The position numbers and the translations under genes are program-made. The notes under the pieces were generated by a model. The model was given only the letters and a program-made list of their open reading frames with translations. It was not told the origin of the DNA and searched no databases. A stretch of 7,834 nucleotides of DNA, from assembly GCA_031279735.1 (NCBI GenBank), contig JAITHX010000255.1:1-7834 (forward strand), read 5' to 3'. Shown piece by piece: positions 1 through 6,475 of this stretch; position 1 is the first letter of the stretch; each line of letters opens with the position of its first letter. The DNA comes from Prevotellaceae bacterium. Lineage in GTDB: Bacteria; Bacteroidota; Bacteroidia; Bacteroidales; UBA932.

Positions 1-228
1 CATATACACCCATTCAGAGATGGAAATGGGCGAACAGCACGACTTCTTGAAAAATGGTTTATCGCCGCAAAACTTGGAAAACAGTTTTGGAAGATACCGT
101 CAGAAAAATATTACAAGGAAAAACAAGAAACATATTATAGTTCAATCAGTATGGGTGCAAATTTTTATACACTCAATTATGATAAATGTATGGATTTTTT
201 GATAATGTTGCCTCATTGTTTGAAATAA
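1..228 (+). CDS. Fic-domain protein, C-terminal fragment (5' end outside window)
   Basis: Frame 1 is open from the window edge to a TAA at 226-228, giving 75 residues. Residues 3-14 read HPFRDGNGRTAR, the complete Fic active-site motif HxFx(D/E)GNGRxxR. It includes the catalytic His, the acidic residue that coordinates metal, and the Gly-Asn-Gly-Arg phosphate-binding loop. Proteins of this family usually transfer AMP, or another nucleotide-derived group, from a nucleotide to a hydroxyl side chain of a target protein. The remaining 60 residues (ending MLPHCLK) look like the closing helices of the Fic fold. Because the start lies outside the window, an N-terminal inhibitory helix or DNA-binding domain cannot be judged, nor can a neighbouring antitoxin. 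The intact motif suggests an active enzyme, but target and role are unknown. The family call is firm; anything more specific is not supported. Confidence 0.9.
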   Translation, partial: HIHPFRDGNGRTARLLEKWFIAAKLGKQFWKIPSEKYYKEKQETYYSSISMGANFYTLNYDKCMDFLIMLPHCLK

Positions 229-480
229 TGCTAATGTCTCGAATCCGTTGATAGAGCTATCGCTGAAATTATTATGACGTATAACTATTGTATGGCGGCA
301 TCCGTCACCGCGAGGGCGACAGCCCGAAGCAATCCAGACATCGTGATAATTCCTTTACTTTTAAAATTTTCCGAAATAAATAATTCCTCTCCGACGCTCA
401 AAAAGAAAATTTGACTTTTATATGTCTTATATCGGTCGCTTATTATCGCAAATCATACAATTTGAGACATCACCAAAAAC
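229..480. other. Gene-free stretch between convergent Fic and DoxX genes
   Basis: No convincing coding sequence was found on either strand. An 89-residue plus-strand open frame beginning at 422 runs through the terminator and then antisense into the DoxX gene, so it is not believed. The stretch is AT-rich except for a GC-richer block near 303-339 that resembles a dispersed bacterial repeat. No TAnnTTTG promoter box was recognised. No strong hairpin was seen directly after the Fic stop, so Fic transcripts may end at the bidirectional terminator at 481-512. Confidence 0.6.
303..339. repeat. Interspersed-repeat-like sequence
   Basis: The block begins CGTCACCGCGAGG and ends CCGAAGCAATCCAGAC. This closely follows the layout of the dispersed intergenic repeat seen in many bacterial genomes as CGTCATTGCGAGG...CGAAGCAATCCAG. 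It is richer in GC than the AT-rich DNA around it and lies outside any gene. The identification is from recognition only; copy number in this genome cannot be seen from one window. Confidence 0.5.
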
Positions 481-512
481 AAAACGGACATCCCTTTTCG
501 GGCGTCCGTTTT
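481..512 (-). terminator. Intrinsic terminator of the minus-strand operon, probably bidirectional
   Basis: A 9-base perfect stem pairs AAAACGGAC (481-489) with GTCCGTTTT (504-512). A further CCC/GGG pairing lies inside, around the loop TTTTC. Read on the minus strand, the hairpin is followed by a T-rich run (TTTTGTTTTTGG) and lies 38 bases beyond the DoxX stop codon, so it is well placed to end that transcript. On the plus strand it also ends in TTTTCTTC, so it could stop transcripts coming from the Fic gene. Confidence 0.85.
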
Positions 513-549
513 CTTCGACAGTGTTCCGCATCACACACCGCATTATTTT

Positions 550-1005
550 TCATCGCTCCCCGTCGCTTCTATCTATAAAATATTTCTTCAACAGGCAATC
601 GACGCTGTATTTGCCTCCTCCAATCATGGCGAAGACAGCGAAGAGCAGAAGAAACAAAAATGCCGGTTCGCCTTCAAACGGATTGAAGTGATGAGCGGTG
701 CCCGACGCAACGATCATATTGAAAGTCAAAACGAGGCTTGCCGGTCGCGTGAGCGCGCCCGCCGCAAGCAGCACTCCGCCGAAAAACTCGGCTGACTTCG
801 CCACGTATGCCATCAGCCCGGGCATGGGAATACCGATGTTTCCGAAAAGGCCTGCCGTGCCTGTCATGGCTTCGGCGCTGAAAAGCATCAAGCCGTGTTT
901 GGCGATCATCAGCCCCGCAAAGAAACGGACGATACACGACAGGTCGGGCGCGGACGAGGCGAACAGAAAGCATTTCAATGCCGGATTTCTGATGATGCCG
1001 TTCAT
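550..1005 (-). CDS. DoxX family membrane protein
   Basis: This 151-residue protein has the length and pattern of the DoxX family of small four-helix inner-membrane proteins. Hydrophobic segments lie at about residues 24-42, 63-83, 88-103 and 114-130. Family-like features are the FxxGLMIAKHG stretch at the end of helix 1, the AKSAEFFGG stretch leading into helix 2, and GGGKYSVDCLL (129-139) after the last helix. Family members have been linked to redox or sulfur metabolism and respiratory complexes, but no activity can be assigned here. Its ATG overlaps the stop of the upstream DJ-1-like gene (ATGA, 1002-1005), so the two are probably translationally coupled. It is the last gene before the terminator at 481-512. 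Family confidence is high; function unknown. Confidence 0.85.
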   Translation of the reverse strand: MNGIIRNPALKCFLFASSAPDLSCIVRFFAGLMIAKHGLMLFSAEAMTGTAGLFGNIGIPMPGLMAYVAKSAEFFGGVLLAAGALTRPASLVLTFNMIVASGTAHHFNPFEGEPAFLFLLLFAVFAMIGGGKYSVDCLLKKYFIDRSDGER

Positions 1006-1529
1006 TTCAGCGCTTTCAGCAATTCCGGCAGCACAAGCCTGATGGAATGTTCCGTTTGGGCGGTGTAGATGTTGCCGTCGATTTCACATTCGCGGTCGGT
1101 AGGGACAGCATTTTTGACGCCTGCCTTTCCGTAGGGATGCACCGCCATTTTCCTGCCCGCGCCGACGCCCGCGCCGTCGAACACCACTGCCGAGGCACAG
1201 TGTCCCGCCAGAATTTTGCCCTTGTCGGCGAAATTCTTTATGACGGAGAACATGTCCTGATAATAACTCTTTCCGATATTTTCGTTCATTTTCGGGATAG
1301 CGTCGCCGCAGGCGAAAACCAGCGCGTCGAACTCGTTTTCGCGCTGCTTGAGGTTCGCCACCGTAGAGTCCGTTCGCAGACAAATGCCCGAATTGGTTTT
1401 CACCTCAACGGAATCCGCCACGGCGAACGTCTCGTACTGAACTTTATTTTCGAAAAAAGTTTCGAGATACTGAAATAAACCGAATCCGTTGACCGGATTC
1501 AAGACTAATACTGCTACTTTCCTTGACAT
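1002..1529 (-). CDS. DJ-1/PfpI superfamily protein (class I glutamine amidotransferase-like fold)
   Basis: With the ATG at 1529 the protein has 175 residues. It begins MSRKVAVLVLNPVNGFGLFQ, a typical first beta strand and loop of the fold. The nucleophile elbow is visible at about residues 109-114 (GHCASA), making Cys111 the likely reactive residue, followed by VVFDGAGVGAG. A GTG at 1553 would add eight residues (to MFLKYFCY), but these lie before the natural start of the fold, so ATG is preferred. The superfamily includes glyoxalase III/deglycase-type enzymes, chaperones and peptidases. The Glu that usually supports the cysteine near the end of strand 1 is not obvious in NPVNGFGLF, so catalysis is uncertain. 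The gene starts 27 bases after the dprA stop and overlaps doxX by ATGA. Fold assignment is good; substrate is unknown. Confidence 0.8.
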   Translation of the reverse strand: MSRKVAVLVLNPVNGFGLFQYLETFFENKVQYETFAVADSVEVKTNSGICLRTDSTVANLKQRENEFDALVFACGDAIPKMNENIGKSYYQDMFSVIKNFADKGKILAGHCASAVVFDGAGVGAGRKMAVHPYGKAGVKNAVPTDRECEIDGNIYTAQTEHSIRLVLPELLKALK

Positions 1530-1556
1530 ATAACAAAAATATTTTAAAAACACAAT

Positions 1557-2696
1557 TCATAACAAAACAGTCGCGCCATTGTTCCCTGCGCGATCCTGAA
1601 TTTTTTTCACCGCATAGCGGTTGCCCGGCAGCTCGACCAGCAGTCCGTTCATTACCAGATTCAGAAGAACGGACGACAGTTCGGAGATAGACGTGTTCGT
1701 TCGCGCGGCAATGAAATTGACATGCTCCGAATCCGAATTTCGCAAACATTCGACTATTGCCCGTTCCCGTTCGGAGAATTGTCCGAAATTCATGATTGTC
1801 TGCACGCATCGCGGCTTAGCCGACCAGTTCATCATCGCTTCCAGATCCTCGACCGATTCGAGCATCGAGGCTTTTCGCGACTTTATCAGTTCGTTGCACC
1901 CGCGCGAATATTCGTCGCCCACCCTTCCGGGAAAAGCCGCGATCTTTCTGTTGCGTTCGGCGGCGAGTTCGGCAGTAATCATGGCGCCGCCCTTGCGCGA
2001 AGATTCCACGATGACCACAACGTCGGCGAGACCGGCGATTATGCGGTTTCTGCTTACGAAGTTTCCCGGAATTATGGGCGCGCCGGAAGTGTATTCCGTG
2101 ACGAGCGCGCCCTGCCGTTCCATTCGACGGGCTATGTTTTCGTGGGCGGCGGGATAGATTTTGTTCGCGGGCGTACCCATAACAGCCACCGTTTCAAAGC
2201 CACATTCCATGGCGGCAAGATGCGCGCTCACGTCGATGCCGTATGCGAGTCCGCTAACCACAAGAGGCTTGTAGCCCTTGTCCGCGAGTTCCGTCATCAG
2301 CTTCTTGCACAGCGCAACGCCGTAGTTCGACGCTTTCCGCGTCCCGACCACCGCTATTGTTTTCGCCGCGTTCAGGTTCGCGTTCCCCTTCACGAAGATC
2401 GTCGCCGGCGAATCCTCGCACTGTTTCAGTCTGTGCGGATAATCCGCATCGGTATAGAAAAGCGCTCTTATTCCGTTGGCTTCGACGAAAGCGAGTTCCT
2501 TCCTTGCCGCATCGAGAATCTTCCCTTCGCGAAAATTTGCGGCAACATCGGCATGAAGCATTTTTTCGAGCTGTCCCCTTTCGGCGCCGAAAACCGCTTC
2601 GGGCGAACCGAACCGCGCAGTCAGTCTCTTGGCAGTGATGCCGCCAACACCCGGCACCATGACCAATGCTATCCTGTATAATAAATCTATGCACAT
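1557..2696 (-). CDS. dprA: DNA-processing protein DprA (Smf)
   Basis: The 379-residue protein matches DprA in length and domain order. DprA binds incoming single-stranded DNA in the cytoplasm and loads RecA on it during natural transformation; homologues are also kept by species not known to be competent. The N-terminus carries a helix-hairpin-helix-like segment (MVPGVGGITAKRL, about 13-25). The Rossmann-type core shows VVGTRKASNYG (116-126), SGLAYGID (148-155), SRNRIIAGL (215-223) and ESSRKGGAMITAELA (231-245), with GCNELI at 266-271. Residues from about 305 to 365 look like the C-terminal winged-helix domain (ERERAIVECL to GLLVELPGNRYAV). The ATG at 2696 is chosen because the HhH region starts soon after it. 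The leader is unusual: a heptamer tandem repeat ends two bases before the start codon. The gene lies 82 bases after dxr and 27 bases before the DJ-1-like gene. Confidence 0.97.
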   Translation of the reverse strand: MCIDLLYRIALVMVPGVGGITAKRLTARFGSPEAVFGAERGQLEKMLHADVAANFREGKILDAARKELAFVEANGIRALFYTDADYPHRLKQCEDSPATIFVKGNANLNAAKTIAVVGTRKASNYGVALCKKLMTELADKGYKPLVVSGLAYGIDVSAHLAAMECGFETVAVMGTPANKIYPAAHENIARRMERQGALVTEYTSGAPIIPGNFVSRNRIIAGLADVVVIVESSRKGGAMITAELAAERNRKIAAFPGRVGDEYSRGCNELIKSRKASMLESVEDLEAMMNWSAKPRCVQTIMNFGQFSERERAIVECLRNSDSEHVNFIAARTNTSISELSSVLLNLVMNGLLVELPGNRYAVKKIQDRAGNNGATVLL

Positions 2697-2697
2697 A

Positions 2698-2732
2698 TTA
2701 GTGATTAGTGGTTAGTGATTAGTGATTAGTGC
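2698..2732. repeat. Heptamer tandem repeat (TTAGTGA x5) at the dprA start
   Basis: Five adjacent 7-base units read TTAGTGA, TTAGTGG, TTAGTGA, TTAGTGA, TTAGTGC, filling 35 bases in the dxr-dprA gap. The repeat ends two bases from the dprA start codon, so it occupies the position of the ribosome binding site; on the sense strand the units read TCACTAA. Such short tandem repeats are dispersed in some bacterial genomes and can change copy number by slippage. No TAnnTTTG box or terminator hairpin was seen in the gap (2697-2778). Confidence 0.9.
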
Positions 2733-2778
2733 CTGCGGGATACGAGAGCAGTCAATCATAATCAAGCCGACAACAATC

Positions 2779-3924
2779 TTATAACAATTTTACGGCAGCC
2801 TTCCGCGCTATGGCGTCAATTTCGCGGAGGTCGTCGAGAGAATAGTTTGCAACAGTTTCGGTTGCCGCCATTGTTTCGGCGATAAGAGGATAGATGTCCG
2901 TATATTTTATGATTCCGTCGAGGAAAGCCCTTACGGCTACTTCGTTGGCGGCATTCATGACGCACGGAAGAGTCCCGCCGGTTCGCAGCGCTTCGTAGGC
3001 GAGACCGAGACAGGGGAATTTCTCCGCGTCGGGTTCGGCGAAAGTCAGGGCGGGATAGTCGGCGAAGTTGATAACGGGAGCATTGCAGCAGATTCGTTCC
3101 GGACAGGTAAAAGCATATTGAATGGGCACCTTCATGCTCGGTTCGCCGAGCTGCGCCTTCACTGCTCCGTCGGCAAACTGAACCATAGAGTGAATCACCG
3201 ACTGAGGATGCACGAGAACCTCGACCTTGTCTGCCGGCACGTCGAACAGACGGCAGGCTTCTATCACCTCGAAACCCTTGTTCATCATCGTTGCGGAATC
3301 GACAGTGATTTTCGCGCCCATCGACCAGCGGGGATGCCGCAGAGCATCAGCAACCGTAACCGTTGCAAGTTTTTCGGCGGGCAAATCGAGAAAAGGACCT
3401 CCGCTTGCCGTGAGATACAGGCGGGATACGGGCGACGATTCGCCCATGAGACATTGAAATATCGCCGAATGTTCCGAATCGACCGGAACTATCGGCGCAT
3501 TGTGACGGGCGGCAAGTTCAGTGACAAGACTTCCCGCCGCAACAAGCGTCTCCTTATTGGCGAGCGCAACAGTCTTGCCCGCCCTTATTGCGCGCACCGT
3601 CGGCGCCAGTCCCGCGAAGCCCACGAGAGCCGAGAGAACGATATCGACATTGCCGGCCTCCGCCAGCTGTTCGACGGCATCGGCGCCCGCATACACTTTA
3701 ACGGGAACATGCCGAAGGCGATCGCGCAGCGTATCATAATGACATTCGTTGGCTATCGCCACTGCGTCGGGCAGGAACTCGACAGCCTGTTCAACAAGCA
3801 AATCCACATTATTGTACGCCGTAAGAACCTCGGCGGCGAACAGATCGGGATGTTCCGCAATCACCTCGAGCGCCTGTTTTCCTATCGACCCAGTCGATCC
3901 AAGTACAGCTATTCTTTTTTTCAT
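2779..3924 (-). CDS. dxr: 1-deoxy-D-xylulose 5-phosphate reductoisomerase
   Basis: Dxr (IspC) converts 1-deoxy-D-xylulose 5-phosphate to 2-C-methyl-D-erythritol 4-phosphate with NADPH, the first committed step of the MEP route to isoprenoid precursors, in the cytosol. The 381 residues fit the family. Visible motifs are the NADPH-binding GSTGSIG (9-15), ALANKETLV (120-128), the metal-binding VDSEHSAIF (148-156, with Asp149 and Glu151), LTASGGPF (171-178), and HPRWSMGAKITVDSATMMNK (197-216) leading to FEVIEA, where Glu219 fits the third metal ligand. HPQSVIHSMV (239-248) and the CVMNAANEVAV block (321-331) are also conserved. All key residues appear intact. Its ATG overlaps the hpt stop (ATGA, 3921-3924), which argues for coupled expression. 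The C-terminus ends at a TAA 82 bases before dprA, with no clear terminator between. Confidence 0.98.
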   Translation of the reverse strand: MKKRIAVLGSTGSIGKQALEVIAEHPDLFAAEVLTAYNNVDLLVEQAVEFLPDAVAIANECHYDTLRDRLRHVPVKVYAGADAVEQLAEAGNVDIVLSALVGFAGLAPTVRAIRAGKTVALANKETLVAAGSLVTELAARHNAPIVPVDSEHSAIFQCLMGESSPVSRLYLTASGGPFLDLPAEKLATVTVADALRHPRWSMGAKITVDSATMMNKGFEVIEACRLFDVPADKVEVLVHPQSVIHSMVQFADGAVKAQLGEPSMKVPIQYAFTCPERICCNAPVINFADYPALTFAEPDAEKFPCLGLAYEALRTGGTLPCVMNAANEVAVRAFLDGIIKYTDIYPLIAETMAATETVANYSLDDLREIDAIARKAAVKLL

Positions 3925-4469
3925 CGTATAAGCTTGTATATATCTTTATAGTTTCGTCCAAGCTGGTTATAATCAAGTCCCCGTCCCACCACGAACTCGT
4001 TTTCTATACTGATGCCAACATAGTCTAAGGGCAGATTTTTGGTATAGGCGTCGGGTTTAAACAGCATGGTGCAGATTTTTATCCGTTCGGGATTGCGGGC
4101 GGCTATCGAACTGACGAGATATTCGAGCGTAACGCCGCTGTCGATTATGTCCTCGAGCAGGATTACCGTCCTGCCCTCGAGTTCGAGATTCAGTCCGACG
4201 AGTTCGCGAATCTTGCCCGACGAAGCCGTACCCTCGTAGGACGAAAGTTTCAGGAAACAGACCTCGCAATCGAACTCGATATGCTTAAGCAGGTCGGCGG
4301 CAAACATAAACGCGCCGTTAAGCACGCACAGAAACACCGGCGGCGCAGGTTCGTTCCTCATGTCGGCATTGATTCTTTCGGCTATGTTTTTCACAGCCGC
4401 GTCAACCTCGCTCTGCGCGACGTAAACCTCGAACAGCAGGTCATGCAGTTTGACAGTCTGTTTGGTCAT
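3921..4469 (-). CDS. hpt: Hypoxanthine phosphoribosyltransferase
   Basis: The enzyme joins hypoxanthine (often also guanine) to PRPP to make IMP or GMP, the purine salvage step. The protein has 182 residues when started at the ATG at 4469. The PRPP-binding signature is VILLEDIIDSGVTL (102-115), with the acidic pair Glu106-Asp107. The flexible-loop region KLSSYEGTASSGK is at 74-86, and the C-terminal base-recognition region DYVGISIENEFVVGRGLDY is at 149-167. The reading frame stays open upstream to 4877, but that part lies antiphase within galU and resembles no protein, so it is rejected. The chosen start overlaps the galU stop by ATGA (4466-4469), and the gene's stop overlaps the dxr start in the same way. 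The usual Tyr of VVGYGLDY is Arg here, a small variation. Confidence 0.95.
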   Translation of the reverse strand: MTKQTVKLHDLLFEVYVAQSEVDAAVKNIAERINADMRNEPAPPVFLCVLNGAFMFAADLLKHIEFDCEVCFLKLSSYEGTASSGKIRELVGLNLELEGRTVILLEDIIDSGVTLEYLVSSIAARNPERIKICTMLFKPDAYTKNLPLDYVGISIENEFVVGRGLDYNQLGRNYKDIYKLIR

Positions 4470-5329
4470 TTGTCCAGTATGAGGGAACGGAGAAAAGCCC
4501 TTAGCGGTTCGGCGAACTCGTCGCGCTTCAGGGCGAACTCTACGGTTGTTTTGAGGAAGTCGAGCTTGTTGCCAAGGTCGTGACGCTTGCCCTCGATAGT
4601 GGCGGCAACTATGTTTTCGCGTTCGAGAATCAGGCGCAGGGCGTCGGTGAGCTGAATTTCGTTGTTTTTGCCCCGTTCCGTATGTTCGATGGCATCGAAT
4701 ACGGACGGAGTGAGAATGTAGCGTCCGGCTATTGCGAAATTGGAGGGAGCGGCGCCCCGTTCCGGTTTTTCCACAAGACGGTCGAGTTGCATAATGTCGC
4801 CCGAAAGCCACGATCCGCCCACTATTCCGTATCGCGACACCTCGTCGGGTTCCACCTCCTCTACTCCTATAACGCATTGGTGATACTGTTCGTACACGTC
4901 GATGAGGCGGCGCGTGGCGGGAATAACGGAATCTATCACCGTGTCGCCCAGCAGAACGGCAAAAGCTTCGTTGGCACAGTGATACTGCGCGTGACGGATG
5001 GCGTCGCCGAGTCCGTTGAGTTCCTTTTGTCTGACGAAATGTATGTTCGCCATGTTTTCGATGTGGCGGAGCTGATTGTAGAGAATTTCGTCCTTTTCGG
5101 AGAGGATGCGGTCGAGTTCGGGGCTACGGTCGAAATGGTCTTCTATCGAGCGTTTTCCCTTTCCGGAGATAATCAGAATGTCCTCGATGCCGGAATCGAC
5201 GCACTCCTGCACGACATACTGAATCACGGGAGTGTCGATGATGGGGAGCATTTCTTTCGGTTGAGCCTTTGTTGCCGGCAGGAAACGGGTGCCGAGACCT
5301 GCGGCGGGAATGACAGCCTTTTTAATCAT
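4466..5329 (-). CDS. galU: UTP-glucose-1-phosphate uridylyltransferase
   Basis: GalU makes UDP-glucose and pyrophosphate from UTP and glucose 1-phosphate, supplying sugar donors for surface polysaccharides and related pathways. The 287 residues match the family length. The nucleotide-binding signature is at 9-28 (AAGLGTRFLPATK, then AQPKEML). Further conserved parts are PVIQYVVQECVDSGI (34-48), ISGKGKRSIEDHFD (54-67), the metal-binding LLGDT (126-130), VEKP (186-189), and GNKLDFLKT near the C-terminus (253-261). The start at MIKKAVIPAAG is the family's usual one. It follows the kinase gene by 45 bases and overlaps hpt by 4 bases. The kinase next door makes it plausible that this enzyme, perhaps with broader sugar-1-phosphate use, completes a salvage route to a UDP-sugar; that is inference. 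Confidence 0.95.
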   Translation of the reverse strand: MIKKAVIPAAGLGTRFLPATKAQPKEMLPIIDTPVIQYVVQECVDSGIEDILIISGKGKRSIEDHFDRSPELDRILSEKDEILYNQLRHIENMANIHFVRQKELNGLGDAIRHAQYHCANEAFAVLLGDTVIDSVIPATRRLIDVYEQYHQCVIGVEEVEPDEVSRYGIVGGSWLSGDIMQLDRLVEKPERGAAPSNFAIAGRYILTPSVFDAIEHTERGKNNEIQLTDALRLILERENIVAATIEGKRHDLGNKLDFLKTTVEFALKRDEFAEPLRAFLRSLILDK

Positions 5330-5374
5330 AATGCGAGATATTTGTTTTGATGATTGTTGCAGTGATTGTTCATT

Positions 5375-6370
5375 TCAGACTATATAGGGTTTGACGACCC
5401 GCGCGTTGATCTTTTTCAGATTGACGATAAGTTTGCGAAGCGTATCGTCGCTGCGATAGGCGCCGATAATGGCTCCGCCCGAACCGGTGAACTTTGCCGA
5501 AGCACCGGCGCGGCGCGCGGCGGCAACGAGTTCCATATTGCTGTCGGAGATGTTCATTATCTTGCAGCGCAGGTCGAAATTGCGGTCTATCAGTTCGCTC
5601 AGCAGGTCGCAGTTTCGTTCGAGTATTGCGTTTTTGCCCTGTTCGGCGAGTTCGGCAAGCTGGACGAGAGTGGCGAGAACCGTTTCGTCGCCCTTGTCGA
5701 AACGCTCTTTCAGATTGTTGAACACTGTGCCCGACACCTTGCTCAAGTCAGTTTTGTAAGCCAGATAGAGACGCGGCAGCAGAGCGGGGTCAATCGTTTC
5801 GTAGCGTCCGTGTCCGTGCCGTTCCAGATACTCGCGGTCGAAATCCATGAACACGCAGCCTTCGTAGGTTTGAATCACCCTGTCCTGCAAGCCGGCGTTG
5901 ATGCCGAGTTCGTCCTTTTCGGCGGCAAGCACTATGTTGGGAATTTCCTCGCGCGGAATAGACACGTCGTAAAACTGCATCAAAGCTCTGATGGCGGCGG
6001 TCATTATTGCGCTCGATCCGGCAAGTCCCACCTGACGGGGGATGGAAGTGCGGTAGGCGATGGTGAAATTGCGGTTCGGCAGGCGGATGCCGGTTTCGAC
6101 GCAATGTTCGCGAAACCGCTTGACGACAGCCTTAAGCAGTCGTCGTCCGCCGTAGTAGCCTTTCTGCCGCACCGTGTCGGCGAGATGATGTATGCTTCTG
6201 AAGCGATTGTTGTCCTCGTCGGAGCCGTCGATAACGAGTTCCGGCGTGTGGTACAAGGTGACTGTAGCGCCAAAATTCTTGACTATAACAGAAATTGTTT
6301 TACCGAAATATCCGTCGGAGGGATTGCCAAGCAATCCGGCGCGCGCGTATGCTCTGCTTTCTATTATCAT
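5375..6370 (-). CDS. GHMP-family sugar kinase resembling plant glucuronokinase
   Basis: The 331-residue protein shows all three GHMP kinase motifs: GLLGNPSDGYFGKT (12-25) near the N-terminus, the ATP phosphate-binding loop PRQVGLAGSSAI (111-122), and the C-terminal glycine-rich KFTGSGGAIIG (293-303). GHMP kinases phosphorylate small metabolites at a hydroxyl using ATP. From memory, the wording around these motifs is very close to plant glucuronokinase, which phosphorylates D-glucuronate at C-1: an N-terminal RAYAR, LLGNPSD, then IPRQVGLAGSSAI, NAGLQDR, FMDF and LLPRLYLAY, and finally AAARRAGASAKFTGSGGA. The gene opens the operon: its ATG lies about 40 bases from a TACCTTTG promoter box and it is followed 45 bases later by galU. 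That pairing fits a sugar-1-phosphate to UDP-sugar salvage route. The substrate could instead be another sugar or a heptose, so no gene symbol is given. GHMP membership is sure; substrate is not. Confidence 0.85.
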   Translation of the reverse strand: MIIESRAYARAGLLGNPSDGYFGKTISVIVKNFGATVTLYHTPELVIDGSDEDNNRFRSIHHLADTVRQKGYYGGRRLLKAVVKRFREHCVETGIRLPNRNFTIAYRTSIPRQVGLAGSSAIMTAAIRALMQFYDVSIPREEIPNIVLAAEKDELGINAGLQDRVIQTYEGCVFMDFDREYLERHGHGRYETIDPALLPRLYLAYKTDLSKVSGTVFNNLKERFDKGDETVLATLVQLAELAEQGKNAILERNCDLLSELIDRNFDLRCKIMNISDSNMELVAAARRAGASAKFTGSGGAIIGAYRSDDTLRKLIVNLKKINARVVKPYIV

Positions 6371-6404
6371 TTTTTATCGTATCGAATCATTATAAATTTT
6401 TAAT

Positions 6405-6449
6405 GGCTGCAAAGGTAAAATTGAAAATTGGAAATTGAAAATTGAAAAC
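6405..6449 (+). repeat. Left inverted repeat bounding the 21-base array
   Basis: This arm starts GGCTGCAAA and ends AAATTGAAAATTGAAAAC. It is matched in inverted orientation by 6852-6895 over 9 bases at the outer end and 18 at the inner end, with a diverged middle of 17-18 bases. Part of the arm (6419-6446) is four tandem heptamers of AATTGAA, one carrying a G. The leftward promoter box lies inside it. Outside the arm, TTTTTAAT (6397-6404) is mirrored by ATTAAAAA (6898-6905), so the symmetry continues outward. Confidence 0.85.
6410..6417 (-). promoter_or_regulatory. Bacteroidota-type -7 box, leftward, for the kinase-galU-hpt-dxr operon
   Basis: Read on the minus strand the site is TACCTTTG, a full match to the Bacteroidota consensus TAnnTTTG, followed by CAGCC. 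Transcription would start a few bases further on, leaving an A-rich leader of about 30-35 bases before the kinase ATG at 6370. A clear -33 TTTG/TTG element is not visible, as that area is filled by heptamer repeats (CAATTTT on this strand). Confidence 0.7.
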
Positions 6450-6475
6450 AGTCGCGCCTGCGACGGAATCTGTAA

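Noticed and set aside
20..202. A 60-residue plus-strand open frame at the left edge
   Set aside because: It is out of frame with the Fic fragment, which carries a complete catalytic motif.
422..691. An 89-residue plus-strand open frame
   Set aside because: It reads through the terminator hairpin and antisense into the DoxX gene; its translation is low-complexity and unlike any family.
1530..1553. GTG start at 1553 for the DJ-1/PfpI-like gene
   Set aside because: It adds MFLKYFCY before the natural MSRKVAVL opening of the fold; the ATG at 1529 is the better start.
1722..2681. A 319-residue plus-strand open frame opposite dprA
   Set aside because: It is the antisense shadow of dprA, made long by the GC-rich codon pattern of the real gene.
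3921..4877. A 318-residue minus-strand reading of the hpt frame
   Set aside because: The upstream 136 residues lie antiphase inside galU, are arginine-rich and resemble no protein. The ATG at 4469, with its ATGA overlap, gives a normal-length enzyme.
4580..5350. A 256-residue plus-strand open frame opposite galU
   Set aside because: It is antisense to a fully recognisable GalU, with no family features of its own.
5366..6403. A 345-residue plus-strand open frame opposite the kinase gene
   Set aside because: It mirrors the GHMP kinase, whose motifs are unmistakable on the minus strand. The antisense translation has no recognisable domain.
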